Part shown: in pieces, positions 17,759 to 30,271 of the stretch
Layout: every line of letters begins with the position of its first letter
How positions within the stretch are numbered: position 1 is the first letter of the stretch
Source of the DNA: Neocallimastix lanati (nom. inval.)
Lineage: Eukaryota; Neocallimastigomycota; Neocallimastigomycetes; Neocallimastigales; Neocallimastigaceae
Length of the DNA stretch: 62,500 nucleotides
Direction of reading: 5' to 3'
NCBI GenBank assembly: GCA_016946835.1
Contig: JACVTC010000145.1
Coordinates: forward strand, 240,001 to 302,500
Program-made: the position numbers and the translations under genes
Notes under the pieces: generated by a model
Database searches by the model: none
Told to the model about the DNA's origin: nothing
The model's input: the letters and a program-made list of their open reading frames with translations, nothing else

Positions 17759-18198
17759 TTTTCTTCAATGTTAATAATATAAATATATATATTAATTTAT
17801 TATCTTTCTTTAGAAAATATCTTAATTCCTTCTCTTTTTTTTCTTTTTTTTTTTTTTTTATACTTAATAGATATTTAATTTTTTTTCTTAATAAAATAGT
17901 AACTTATTACCACTAATGTTAGTAATTATAATAGTTTTTATTTTATTTTATTTTATTTTATTTATTTTTTTTTTTTAATTTATAATTTTAATATTAGTAA
18001 TATTAATATTTTGAATTTTGAATTTATTTACATCATAAAATATTATTTACTATTTATTATTATTTATTACGGATTATTTAATTATATCTTATATTATATG
18101 ATATAATTATTTATTATTTACATATACTAAAGATAAATATATATATATATTATATAATAAGAAATGTATATTACATTTGATAGTGCCACCCTTTGGTT

Positions 18199-18238
<40 letters not shown>

Positions 18239-18303
18239 AACATTACACAAAGTTTAAATAATTATTTTTTTTGATGTTTTAAATAACTAACTAAATAAAA
18301 TAA

Positions 18304-18386
<83 letters not shown>

Positions 18387-19798
18387 ATAGATAAATAGAT
18401 AATAAAATAACTAACAAACTAAACAATTAGTTAAATAATAAGCAATAAAATAAATAAATAAAAAATAATTAATCTATATAATATATTTTTGTAAATGTGG
18501 TGCAATAATTAATAGTGTCAAGAAATATTATTGAAGAAAGAAGTAAAATATATATATATATAGTATAGTTTATAAGTATAATTTTTTTGAAATAGATATA
18601 TGTTCCATCGAAAATTAAACTAATAATCGACCAGAAAATATGGTTTAAAATAAATAATTTATAAAAATATTATTAATAATTCTAATTTAAATTTATATAA
18701 GTTATAAAGTTTATATAAATTTTATATATTTTAGTAGTAATAATTAACATAAACTATTATATTATTTTATTTTTATATATATATTTTAATAGTTATATCT
18801 CTTTTTTATTTTTATTTTTTATTAAATTTATTTTATTTCATTTTTTTTATGTTTGTTGTAAATATTAATATTTAATATTATTTGCTACTAATAAATTAAA
18901 TACCACAATATAAATTATATTTAAAAAAAAAAAATATCAAATATACTTTTTATTTATTTATTCATTTTTTACTTTTAATATGGGGAATAAAATGATACTA
19001 TGGAAAAATAAATAAAAGTTTGTATTATAATAAATTTTATTTAATAATAATTTTTTTTTTATTATTATTTTTTCTTATTATTATTATTATTATTTTTTTT
19101 TTTATTAAATATTATTTCATATTTCACTTCAGTTTTATTTTTTTCTATTTTATTAATTATTATTACTATTATTAAAATATATATTATATATATATATATT
19201 TTTTTTTAATATTTTAAAACAATATATCTTTTAATAAAAAAAAAAAGAATAGAAAAGATATTAAAATCATAGTAATAATAATTTTAAAATTAATAGAAGT
19301 AAACAGATTTAAAATTTATTATTTAAAAATTATTAAAACATTTAAAACATTTAAAAATAAAAATAAAAATAAAAATAAAAATAAAAATAAAAATAAAAAT
19401 AAAAATAAAAATAAAAATAAAAATAAAAATAAAAATAAAAATAAAAATAAAAATAAAAAAAAAATAAAAATAAAAATAAAATAATTTAATTTAAAATGAT
19501 TTTTAATAAAAGTTAACCGTTTCTATTACTTATTATTATTATTATTATTATTATTATAAATATATATATATAATTTTTTTTTTATTGTATTATAATAAAA
19601 TGTAATTTTATTTAAAATGCTGTAAAATATTATTGATTCTAGGTTACAATAGATACTAAAAAATTTATTCTACCCATAATATTTTAATTTCAATATATTT
19701 TTTATTTATATTTAGAAAAATAAAAAATTAAAATTATTCTTTTTTTTTATTAGTAATTTTATAATTATAAAAAATAGTATTATAAATAAATAAATAAA

Positions 19799-19840
<42 letters not shown>

Positions 19841-19955
19841 GGAATAATTTAAAAATTTTTATTGTTATTAATAATAAAAAAAAAAATTAAAAAATAATAA
19901 ATAATTTTTTTTTTTTTTTAAAAAAGTTTTTCAATAAATTAAAAAAAAATTTTTT
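17710..19955. other. Intergenic AT stretch; starts the duplicated unit
   Basis: Between the convergent ends of the deubiquitinase and the deacetylase. It contains poly-A, an (AAAT)n run (18300-18389), an (AAAAAT)n run (about 19355-19482) and no exon. From about 17860 rightwards it is homologous to the sequence starting at about 22084. Confidence 0.7.
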
Positions 19956-20933
19956 TTATTGATAAGCTCTAATTCCAAGACATTCTTCCATGGTGACTGG
20001 TTTATAGCCTTGAGCAAGCATATATTCAATTTCGGCTGTCATCATCGCAATAATATTTTCAGCAGTAGCTCCTCCATATAAGAGGTGATTTAAAGAAATA
20101 ACAGAATTGTTATTGGCAACTTGTTTCGAAAGAGCTCGAACAGCATATTCCTTGTCTCCTCCATTGGCGTAATCCATAGAATCAGCATTACAGTTAACTG
20201 AGGCATTATATCCGAGGGATTCAAGCGTATTCATGACCGTTTGATTAGAATTTCCATTTAAACATGGTAAACGCATAAATGCTGGCTTTTTACCAATGGT
20301 AGCGTAGAGAGCATCTTCAATTTGCTTCATTTGATTAATAATTTCATCGGTCGTGGCAAGTTTTGGTAATTCAACATGATCAAAAGTATGATTACCAATG
20401 ATATGACCTTCATTATCCATTCTCTTTATAATTCTTGCCCATTCTGGATTTGAAGTTTTCATATATAAATTACCACAGACGAAGAAGGTAGCCTTAATGT
20501 TATATTTCTTTAAAAGATCTAAAATGATATCAGAATATTGCGTTGGACCATCATCCATGGTAAGGGCCCAATGTTTTGGATTTATACATTGATAAACAGG
20601 TTTTATTCCAGTACCCTTTGGATAAATCGATTCAACATACTTCATTTTTTGACCTGAAGTCGTTGATCCACTTGAAGCTGAGGTTGTCGTAGCAGGTTTA
20701 CATTCAGAATACCATTCATTTATATAAGTACATTCATAACCGGAAATACAACAATTTTCACCAGAGAAAGTTTTTCTAAAAAAAAAAAAAAAAAAAAAAA
20801 ATTAAAGAAATTGAAAAAAAAAAAAAAAATTTGAAAATTTAAATAAAGTTAAATAATGTTAATAATAATAATAGATTTTAATATTAAAATTTAAAAAAAA
20901 ATTTTTTTTATAAATTTGTAAAAAAAATGTATA

Positions 20934-20984
<51 letters not shown>

Positions 20985-21727
20985 TAATTTAAATAATACA
21001 ATTATTATTTAATTTTTTTTTTTTTTTATTAATTATAATTATTACCCTCCACATTGAGCATAACCTCCACCACAAGAAGCTCTTGATAAAGCAACAAGAG
21101 ATAAAGATAAAATACCAGAAATAATAATTGATTTCATTTTCGTTAGTTTGTACTCTTAATAAATAATAATTAAGAATATTTAGAATATTATAAAAGATTG
21201 AAAATTAAAAAAAAAAAAAAAAAAGGAAAAATTTATTTCCTTTTTATACTTTTTAAAGGAAAAAATAAATATTTTTTCCTTTTATTTTTATAAACTATTT
21301 GTGTTATTATTGGTGCTTGATGTTTACTATAAGTAAACAATAAATAAAAATAAATATAATTGCAAGAAAAAAAAAAAATACAATAATACAATGTAAGTTT
21401 AAAAATTTATTGTATGGTAAAATAAATTAAAAAAAAAAAAAAAAAAAAAAAGTTATTTAAAAATATTATAAAACTTTTCTATTATTTTAAATTATTTTAA
21501 TTTAATTTTATTATATATTTTATTTATTATTTATTATTTGTTATTATTTATTATATTCATTATTTATTATTTATTATTTATTATTTATTATTTATTATTA
21601 ATTATTTATTTATTATTTATTATTCAATTATTTATTATTTATTTCATTGGCTTATTTAAAAATTATTGTTATTGTTACCTACAAGAAATTTTATGAAAAA
21701 ATCCCCCAAACTTAATATTATTATATT

Positions 21728-21759
<32 letters not shown>

Positions 21760-21878
21760 AAATCTAAATATTAATAAAAATAAAAAAATAATACGATTAA
21801 TATTTTTTTTTTTTTTTTTTTTTTTTATTTTATATTGTTAATTATAAAATTCATTAATTACTTCTAATATCAATATAA

Positions 21879-21948
<70 letters not shown>

Positions 21949-22020
21949 GGTTATTAAAAATTTAAAAAATCTATAGCAAAAATAATATTGGCTATAATAA
22001 TAAAAAAATGAAATACTTTT
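17860..22020. repeat. Segmental tandem duplication, unit 1
   Basis: The sequence from TATACTTAATAGATATTTAA to TGAAATACTTTTCAG reappears head to tail from about 22084. It includes the whole deacetylase gene and its flanks. The junction between units is a long poly-T. Copy 2 differs by indels in the homopolymers, a SINE and a LINE-bearing insertion. Confidence 0.9.
19956..21137 (-). CDS. Secreted CBM1 - polysaccharide deacetylase (CE4), copy 1
   Basis: Two exons (21137-21046 and 20775-19956; 270-bp GT-AG intron) give 303 residues. Residues 1-20 are a signal peptide. Residues 22-57 form a fungal CBM1 module (YAQCGG, CCISGYEC, NEWYSEC), which normally binds cellulose or chitin. A Thr/Ser linker (60-72) follows, then the NodB-type CE4 domain. 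CE4 motifs: TMDDG (Asp105 base, Asp106 metal), HTFDH (His160, His164 metal), RLPC (Arg199), DSMDY (229-233) and SLNH (His261). CE4 enzymes remove N- or O-acetyl groups from chitin, chitooligosaccharides or xylan; substrate is not decidable here. All expected catalytic residues are present, so it is probably active and extracellular. The CBM1 module is split by the intron. Convergent with the deubiquitinase gene. Confidence 0.93.
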
Positions 22021-22021
22021 C

Positions 22022-22069
<48 letters not shown>

Positions 22070-22083
22070 TATATATATATTTT
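21140..22083. other. Deacetylase copy 1 upstream region
   Basis: Non-coding. The first 200 bp upstream of the start codon are nearly identical between the two gene copies and include TGTTTACTATAAGTAAACA (21321-21339), an imperfect palindrome also kept in copy 2 (31610-31628). Further out are TTTA repeats, (AAT)n (21879-21944) and poly-T. Confidence 0.6.
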
Positions 22084-22157
22084 ATACTTAATAGATATTT
22101 AATTTTTTTTTCTTAATAAAGTAGTAACTTATTACCACTAATGTTAATAAATATAAT

Positions 22158-22219
<62 letters not shown>

Positions 22220-22454
22220 TAATTTTAATATTAGTAAATTATTTTGAATTTAATTACCTCATAAAGTATTATTTACTATTTTGTATTATTTATTATGGAT
22301 TATTTCATTATATCTTATATTATATGATATAATTATTTATTATTTACTAAATATAAATATAAATATAAATATAAATATAAATGTAAATATAAATATATAT
22401 ATATATTATATAATAAGAAATGTATATTACATTTGATAGTACCACCCTTTGGTT

Positions 22455-22487
<33 letters not shown>

Positions 22488-22564
22488 TAAACATTACACA
22501 AAGTTTAAATAATTATTTTTTTTGATGTTTTAAATAACTAACTAAATAAAATAATAAATATTAA

Positions 22565-22643
<79 letters not shown>

Positions 22644-23144
22644 ATAGATAAATAGATAATAAAATAACTAAATAAAAATAATAAAATATTAATAAATAAA
22701 TAATTAAATAAATAGATAAATAGATAAATAGATAATAAAATAAATAACTAAATAACTAAATAACTAAATAAATAGATAAATAGATAATAAAATAACTAAC
22801 TTAATAATTAATTAAATAATAAGTAATAAAATAAATAAATAAAATATAATTAATCTATTTATAATATAAATTTGTAAATGTGATGCAATAATTAATAGTG
22901 TCAAGAAATATTATTTAAGAAAAAAGTAAAAAAAATATATATATATATTATTTATTTAGATTTAGTATAATTTATAAGTATAAATTTTTAAAATATATTT
23001 GTTCCACCGAAAATCAACCTAATAATCAACCAGAAAATATGGTTTAAAATAAATAATTTATAAAAATATTAATAATTTTTATTTAAATCTATACAAAGTA
23101 TAAAGTTTATAATTTTTATATATTTTAAGTAGTAATAATTACAT

Positions 23145-23154
<10 letters not shown>

Positions 23155-23189
<35 letters not shown>

Positions 23190-23630
23190 ATAGACTTGCA
23201 CATATGGGTACCCATCTCCCATATGGCCATACAGTTATTAATTAACTGTAAGGTGATGAGTTATTGGCATACTGTATCAGCTTCGCCGCTCTCAATCGTC
23301 GTTACACACTGCCCGGAGATGCATTCCTAACGTTCCTACATATATCTCTAATGACCACGAGCATCAGAACGGAACCATTAACTCCTCCCTAGTGGGTGTA
23401 ATCATTGGCGATTGGAAATTTTACAATCATCAAGGTCTATGCTTCAATTCAAAGCGTAGTATCAGGGTTGGGTGAAATAATCATCTGAGGGAAAGCCTTA
23501 TGGATATCACGTGTGGTCTCATGATATCCCAGGATAGAAACCTCATCCGATTATTTGGTGCCATGCCGAGGATTCGAACCCCGCCCTCTACAGTGACCTG
23601 TATCGTCCTAACCAACTGGACCAACATGGC
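23155..23630 (-). mobile_element. tRNA-derived SINE with 15-bp target-site duplications
   Basis: A GC-rich element flanked by exact TACATAAATTATAAA repeats (23140-23154 and 23631-23645). The homologous site in unit 1 (near 18740) is empty. Read on the minus strand it starts with a tRNA-like head (23630-23559), runs through about 370 bp of unrelated body, and ends in a long poly-T (23188-23155) instead of poly-A, as in some plant SINEs. No ORF. It presumably depends on a LINE for mobility. Confidence 0.85.
23556..23630 (-). other. tRNA-like SINE head (Pol III promoter)
   Basis: The acceptor arm GCCATGT pairs with GCATGGC, the D stem GTCC with GGAC, and the T arm is CGGGG-TTCGAAT-CCTCG. The internal B box GGTTCGAATCC is perfect and an A box-like TGGTCCAGTTGG is present. 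The anticodon arm is degenerate (about two nucleotides short, GTC visible but no normal seven-base loop), so it is not a functional tRNA. The discriminator A is followed by CCA, which nuclear tRNA genes do not encode. This suggests an origin from a mature, CCA-tailed tRNA, or chance. Confidence 0.8.
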
Positions 23631-23955
23631 TACATAAATTATAAATTATGTATATTTTAATTTTTATATATATTTTAATTTTTATATCTATTATTTATTT
23701 TTAATTTTTATTAATTTTATTTTATTGTATTTTTTTTATGTTTGTTGTAAATATTAATATTTAATATTATTTGCTACTAATAAATTAAAAACCACAATAT
23801 AAAATTATATTTGAAGAAAAAAAAAATATCAAATATACTTTTTATTTATTTATTCATTTTTTACTTTTAATATGGGGAATAAAATAATACTATGGAAAAA
23901 TAAATAAAAGTTAGTATTATAATAAATTTTATTTAATAATAATTTTTTTTTCTTA

Positions 23956-24071
<116 letters not shown>

Positions 24072-24380
24072 ATATTTATTTCATATTTCACTTCAGTTTT
24101 ATTCGATTCTATTTTATTAATTATTATTACTAATTATTAAAACATATATTATATATATATATATTTTTTTTAATATTTTAAAACAATATATCTTTTAATA
24201 AAAAAAAGAATAGCAGATATTAAAATCATTTTAATAGTAATAATAAAATAATATTAGATTTTTTTTTTTTTTTTAGACTTAGAGAATAATTTTATTTAAT
24301 TTATAATAATAATAAAATTACATGATTTTAAAGAAAAAAAATAATAAAATACATGAAATAAAATATTATATATTATAAAA

Positions 24381-25614
24381 TTATAAAAGTGCGTTAGAAG
24401 CAATAGCCTCTAACTTTTCCCATTCCTCGATAATAACACCACGTCCATTATTGCGAGTAATAATTTCAGTATTAGTGTTATCAATCGAATCTGTATCTGG
24501 AGGTGAAAATCCATGCCTTATCATTTCGACGTCGACGCTCTTGGTAACGGTAGATTTAACGGAATACCATTTCATCATCAAACTAAAAGATAGACAAATT
24601 AATGGTATTACGTTTGTTAGAAACTCCGCAATCCCCACAAAATACGGAACAGTCGACGAAGTTGAACTTTGTTTAAAAATATTGTCAACTAATTGTCTTT
24701 GTTCCCCATCATTAACTTTAATTTTTGAATATATTGAACGCCCCGCCAAGAAGAGCACTCAATATAAAATAATAAATATTATTATCATAATCCTTTTCTG
24801 AATCAAAAGAAACATCTAAGGATTTTTGTTCAATTATCAAAGCAAACTTCAAAAAGAAATCATCTAGAAAAGGTAAAGAATCATTTCTGTAATTTTCCAA
24901 TTCTTTACAGGCAAAGATCCAATGAGAAAAGCTAGGTACACTAACACCACAACAAGGGCAACATTTAGGACAATCTTCTGATACTAATTTTCTTTTAATG
25001 GAAATACTAATGTCAAATTTAAAACCACACCTAATTCGAGAAATCCAAAAGAATCCCAACTGATACTTAGGATATTGAAATGTTAAGTTTTTGATTTCTG
25101 AAATAAATCCAAAATCATTCTCCTTGTAAATGATTGCTTTTTTAGCTTTTGAGGGTTTGAAGACATCTCTTTCCCAATAAAACTTTTTTTATTTCACTTG
25201 TTTTTTTTACCATTTAATTTCTTATCCAAAGTCCTTGATTCTTTAGTCCATGAGTAATGTGACATCGTAGGAATATTATTAGTGAGATAATTAATAATAC
25301 ATGATGAGTTTTTCCATTTTCTAAAGCATCATAAATTGAGATATAGCACAGATAGCTGAAAGAGGAGGAATTCTCAATTCACGAGTAATATCATAGAGAC
25401 TAACAGAAGAATTGCGAAATTTAAATCCATAACTCCAATAAAGTCCTCTATTAATAATTTTTTGAGCTTTAGAACATCTGCTTTTATTTGAACCAAAGAG
25501 AGGAGCATAATATAAAACAAGACTAAGAATAAACGAAATTAAAACATATTTCTTCAATGGGAGAGGAATAGATTTATTAAAAAGAAATAGAAAGTACGAA
25601 TTTAACTTTGACAT
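24381..25614 (-). pseudogene. LINE C-terminal region with zf-RVT-like Cys/His cluster
   Basis: The frame at 25614-25321 reads like the post-RT thumb/connection. 25059-24718 contains CPKCCPCCGVSVPSFSHW and FACKE, a zf-RVT-type Cys/His arrangement. 24758-24381 continues in another frame with a hydrophobic stretch and the stop. These are family features of APE-type LINEs, and the fragments cannot make one protein. Confidence 0.7.
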
Positions 25615-25773
25615 TTAAATTACTGCTTAATTTGGATTGTATAGGTTTCAATGATAAAGATTCATCAAAAGGAATACCAAGATAAGTATAGTTGTCAGTT
25701 TTAGGTAATTTGTTACTACCAATAAAGAAAGATGGATCTTCATAATTTATCGGCTTAACAAAGTTAATCGGTT

Positions 25774-26892
25774 TTACAACAAGAGTAGCACACTTATATT
25801 AATTCCAAAAGTCATTTCATTTTTAATAGCCCATTCATGAACTTTATTTAAAATTTTCTTAAGAGCTTGTTTAGATGGAGCAACTAAAACAATATCATCG
25901 GCAAAGAGTCCACCACAACAATACTGAGGATCTAATTTTATACCATACTTATCACAATTATCCAGTACATCATTAATGAATAAATTGAATAAAATAGGAG
26001 ATAGAGGGTATCCTTGTCTAACACCACGTTTAATCGAAAATTCTTCTGAGAGATTACCATTGAAAAAAAGCACGAGCTTTAGAGGTTAGATAAAGATTCT
26101 TTAAAAACAAATGACATTTATCTCTAATTCCTAAATTATATAATTTGGTCAAAATATTAAAGATAGGTACTGAATCATACGCTTTTTTAAGATCAAGAAA
26201 AGCAAGATAAGTAAAATTTCCTTGAAATTTTCTTCTTTGACATATTTCTCTAATTGAAATATACGAACTAATACATTCTTCTTTATTTCTAAATCCAAAT
26301 TGTTCAGGTCTAATGAACTTATGATCTAAGGCATATTTAGCAATTCTATTAGTAACAATCTTTGAAATAATTTTTAATCCAACATTAATAAGAGAAATAC
26401 CACGATAATTATTGCAATCTGAAAGATCTCCTTTTTTTTGGAATTGAAATTATAGAAGCCGAATTCCACTCTTTAGGGAAATCACCATCCCAGATTTTGT
26501 TAAATAATGAAAGTAAACAATTAGCACAATAAGAGTAGTGAACATCTGAGGATTCAACTTTGATTATCAGATAAATCAGATTTACTAAAGAAGGTTTTAA
26601 AAAATTCAATCGGAATACCATCGGGGCCAGGAGCTTTATTATTTTTCATATCAAGTACAGTGTTGTGAATTTCTTCCATAGTGATGGGATCATTAATATC
26701 CCAAGTAGGATTATTATTAGGATTACTTCCAAATAAATTTTCCCAGTATTTATTATCCAGACTATGATGGGTAACATCAGAAGCTAGTTCGCTATAATGT
26801 TCAGCAAATCGATTCAATTGATCCGAATGAGAAAATAAATATTTACCCTGCTTGTCCTTTAAAACGCTTGACGAAGTAGAATTAGAGTACAT
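25774..26892 (-). pseudogene. LINE reverse transcriptase segment, frameshifted
   Basis: Frames 26892-26554, 26621-26409 and 26073-25774 carry NNKAPGPDGIPIEFF (entry to the RT domain), RGVRQGYPLSPILFNLFIND and LFADDIVLVAP (the catalytic Asp-Asp of the palm). The region between (26100-26400) reads as RT in other frames. The interruptions are single-base shifts, consistent with an old insertion. Confidence 0.85.
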
Positions 26893-27075
26893 AGGGTGAG
26901 ATATCTTCTTTAATTTTAACCAAGCACTTCTAGCATTTTTGTTACGAAAATCATTACATACAGATTCTATCGACTGATGAAATTGTTTTGCTTTGATAGA
27001 AAACTTAATGGACCTGACTATATACTACATAAATTTTTATGTTCACGAAGCAAATTAAAAAATTCATCAAGGTTT

Positions 27076-28129
27076 TCAAGAATTATCAGCGAAATCAAAA
27101 TTTTTGATTTTATAAAATGCAACATGCTTTTCATGAGAAAGCTTCTTGATGTAATAAGGGCAGTGGAAAGCTGAGCCATTAAGATTACAAGGAACTCTAG
27201 CATGAACTTTATCTCCAACTTTATTAACCGTATTTATAAATTTATTGACCATTTCATTAGAACTTAATTCTTTATTATTATCAAATTCATTACGAAGAAC
27301 TGAGAAGTAGTTACTTGAGAATATTTCATTATGCTTTTCATTACACATGCGTTGGGACCACTTGAATCTTCTAGATGGAGTAGGAGTACGAAAACCTTTT
27401 GAGTCATCTTTCTTACATGAAAGGATAAGAGGGAAGTGGTCAGAAATATCATTGAATGTACTACAAACAGATACCTTATTAATGTATTCCTTCATTTTAC
27501 AATTAAATAAAACATGATCAATACAAGACGATTTACAATCCCGAGCCCATGTGAAATCAAGATCCGTTAAGTTTTTCGCAAACCATTGATGAGATGATTT
27601 ATTAAGTAAACTTTCTAATTTGGATTTAGACATATTAAAGTCACCCACAAGAATAGAAGGTGAATTAGTATGTTTCTTTATCCAATTAGTAATTTCTGAA
27701 AAGGCCATCATTCTTTCTTCCCTATGAGTGACCGTAGGAACATAAAATATTACCAATGGTGCATTTAATTCCCCAAAAAGAAATAATGTTAACAGAAATG
27801 ATAAACTTATATTCAAAAGGATCTGGAGAAAATGAACAAGAACGATGTACACTAATACTAAGACCTCTCATACCAGGTATATTTGGATCAGTTTTTCGTA
27901 AAATTGTATTATAGTGACAAAGAAATGGGTAATTATTTGAAAGTCCATTGAGGTATTTGCTGTTACCGACCTCTTGCAAACAAATACAGATAGGTTTAAA
28001 AATATCATTAAAGTATCTAATGCCATCACGTTTTTCTGCATTCCATCCATTAATGTTCCAACTGACACAAAGATTGAAGAATTTAGTAGACGGTGAGTAA
28101 ATGCTACTATAAAGAAAGTCTTTTACCAT
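27076..28129 (-). pseudogene. LINE endonuclease segment (EEP/APE fold), frameshifted
   Basis: Two overlapping frames (28129-27722 and 27852-27076) together carry the endonuclease/exonuclease/phosphatase signatures: VSWNINGW (Asn), CLQEVG (catalytic Glu), LVGDFNM (Asp, Asn), SCIDHVL (Asp) and SDHFPL (catalytic His). It would nick target DNA to prime reverse transcription. A frameshift in the region 27722-27852 separates the QEVG part from the GDFN part, so the copy is dead. Confidence 0.85.
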
Positions 28130-28520
28130 AGATTTAGTTTCAAAAGAAGAGAATTTAATGTTGAATTTCTAAACATAACTGAAATTTCGAATTTCGTTGG
28201 TTACAATCCAATTAATTTTACAGATAGGAAGGCCTCGAGTAAGAAGAAGTATAATATTTAGATAATAAGTGGGTTTATCATAGTTAATCCTTAAAATGAA
28301 GTAATTTTCCATATTAGGTGTGTGTTTTTTTTATAATTCCTTGAACTATTTTGTTGCAATTGGAAATATGATTACTAAGATATTCCCAAAGTTTACTAAC
28401 AGACCATGATTGAAGATCATAAATAAAGATAAGAATGAAATCTTTATTCAGAATATCGAATCTTCGAAGGCCTCGTCGCAAAGCAGGTATAGTTGCAGTA
28501 TTTGAAGAAGTATTATCCAT
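28130..28520 (-). pseudogene. LINE N-terminal reading frame, broken
   Basis: An ATG at 28520 opens a 68-codon frame (PALRRGLRRFDILNKDF...). After a shift near 28320 another frame continues toward the endonuclease with one stop (about 28176). The pattern of two beta-like hydrophobic strands with helices between could be RRM-like, but this is only an impression. It is probably the N-terminus of the LINE protein. Confidence 0.4.
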
Positions 28521-28689
28521 TTCAAGAAAGCGTAAAAAATAGAAAATAAAAGAAGTATAAAATAAAAATAAAAATAATAATAAAAAATAGAAAAAATAAT
28601 TATTATTTTTTTTTTAATATATAAAATAAAATAAAAATAAAAAAAGAGAAAGTAGACTCCCTTTATATAGTATAGAAAAAAAAATTGTT

Positions 28690-29415
28690 AGTGTTGAATA
28701 TATGAAAGATTGAAAAATATTGTTCTTGTTGATTTGTAAATAATTGATTTAATCTGGTATTGCTGATATAATATTTATAATTTATCACTAGGGTTAGTAA
28801 AATATTGATATAAAACTAATATAAACTGTTAAAATGAATAATCGTTTCTTTTTATCTTTTATATGATTGTAATTCTTTCAATTAATAAATCTCATTAAAA
28901 TGTAAAAAATTTCTGTTGAATAATCATAAATAAGCTAAAAGTATATTTAAAAAAAATATATTAGTAGTGAAAGACTATAAAAAGATTCCTATCAGTTAAA
29001 TAATATCTTAAACACAAAGCTTTGGAGTGAATCAATCTCCTACATTTCCAATTTTACAATAGCTACATGAGAGTATAAATAATACTATAGAAAAATACAT
29101 ATACAAAATAATGCTAGAGTAAAAAATACAATAGATTCATTACAATGATAATATGTAGAAACTACATGATATTATTAATTATACAACTCCAATGTTACTA
29201 CATATCCAGTTTAAGACATTATAGAACGTCAAGTTCACTTTCTACGGTCTTCCAGTATTCCAGATTTCTCTCTTCGTACTAGAAGCCACTTTAGAAAGGA
29301 TAACCATTGATTATCATCAGAATCATAGAAAGCTGTAATTAGTACACCTGATATAGGTTATTCCTTTTCCATCAACCCTCCATGGACCTGGAAAAACAGT
29401 CCACTTCATTGGGGT
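28690..29415. other. Unassigned insert segment with GC-richer end
   Basis: The sequence is absent from unit 1 of the duplication. Its last 220 bp (29200-29415) are distinctly less AT-rich. On the minus strand they read MKWTVFPGPWRVDGKGITYI, then, one frame over, ITAFYDSDDNQWLSFLKW and a stop at about 29223. This may be the end of another element's protein. No family is recognised. Confidence 0.35.
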
Positions 29416-30271
29416 TATTATTTTTTCTTATTATTATTATAATTTTTTTTTTTTTTTAAAATATTATTTCATATTTCACTTTTGTTTCATTCTATTCTAC
29501 TCTATACCATTTATTATTATTACTATTATTAAAATATATATTATATATATATATTTTAATATTTTAAAACAATATATCTTTTAATAAAAAAAAAAAAAAA
29601 AGAATAGAAAGATATTAAAATCATTTTAATAGTAATAATAATTTTAAAATTAATAGAAATAAATATATATAGAATATATTATTTTAAAATTACTAAAACA
29701 TTTAAAAATAAAAAAAAAAAAAAAAAAAAAAACAAAAAAATTAAAATAAAAATAAAAATATAATAATTTAAAATTAAATTTTATTATTATTATATATATA
29801 TTTTATTGTATAATAATATAATGTAATTTTATTTAAAATGCTATAAAATATTATTAATTCTATATTACAATAGATACTAAAAAATTTATTCTACTCATAA
29901 TATTTTAATTTCAATATACTTTTTATTTATATTTAGAAAAATAAAAATTAAAATTATTTTTTTTTTTATTAGTAATTTTCTAAATTATAAAAAGTAGTAT
30001 TATAAAGAAATAATATTATTAAAAATAGTATTATAAATAAATAAATTAAGTAATTTTTTTTCTGCGAATAATTTAAAAATTCTTACTGTTTATTAATAAA
30101 AAAAAAATTAAAAAAATTAATAATTTTTTTTTTTTTAAAGAAGTTTTTCAATAAATTAAAAAATTAAAAAATAATAAATAATTTTTTTTTAAAATAAAAT
30201 TTTCAATAAATTAAAAAATAACATTCATTGTAAAATAAAGATCAATATTAAATAAAAAAAAAAAATTTTTT

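Larger units (their letters stand above)
24260..28690 (-). mobile_element. Decayed APE-type LINE (non-LTR retrotransposon)
   Basis: On the minus strand the order is an unassigned N-terminal reading frame, an APE-like endonuclease (about 28129-27450), a reverse transcriptase (about 26892-25774) and a C-terminal Cys/His (zf-RVT-like) segment (about 25059-24780). The 3' end at about 24275 is followed by a 15-nt poly-A tail (T run on the plus strand, 24260-24274). Multiple frameshifts and stops break the frame. No RNase H domain is seen. The 5' boundary is unclear (about 28690). Confidence 0.85.

Noticed and set aside
23556-23630. Functional tRNA gene
   Set aside because: The anticodon arm lacks a proper 5-bp stem and 7-nt loop, and the sequence is the head of a flanked SINE insertion.
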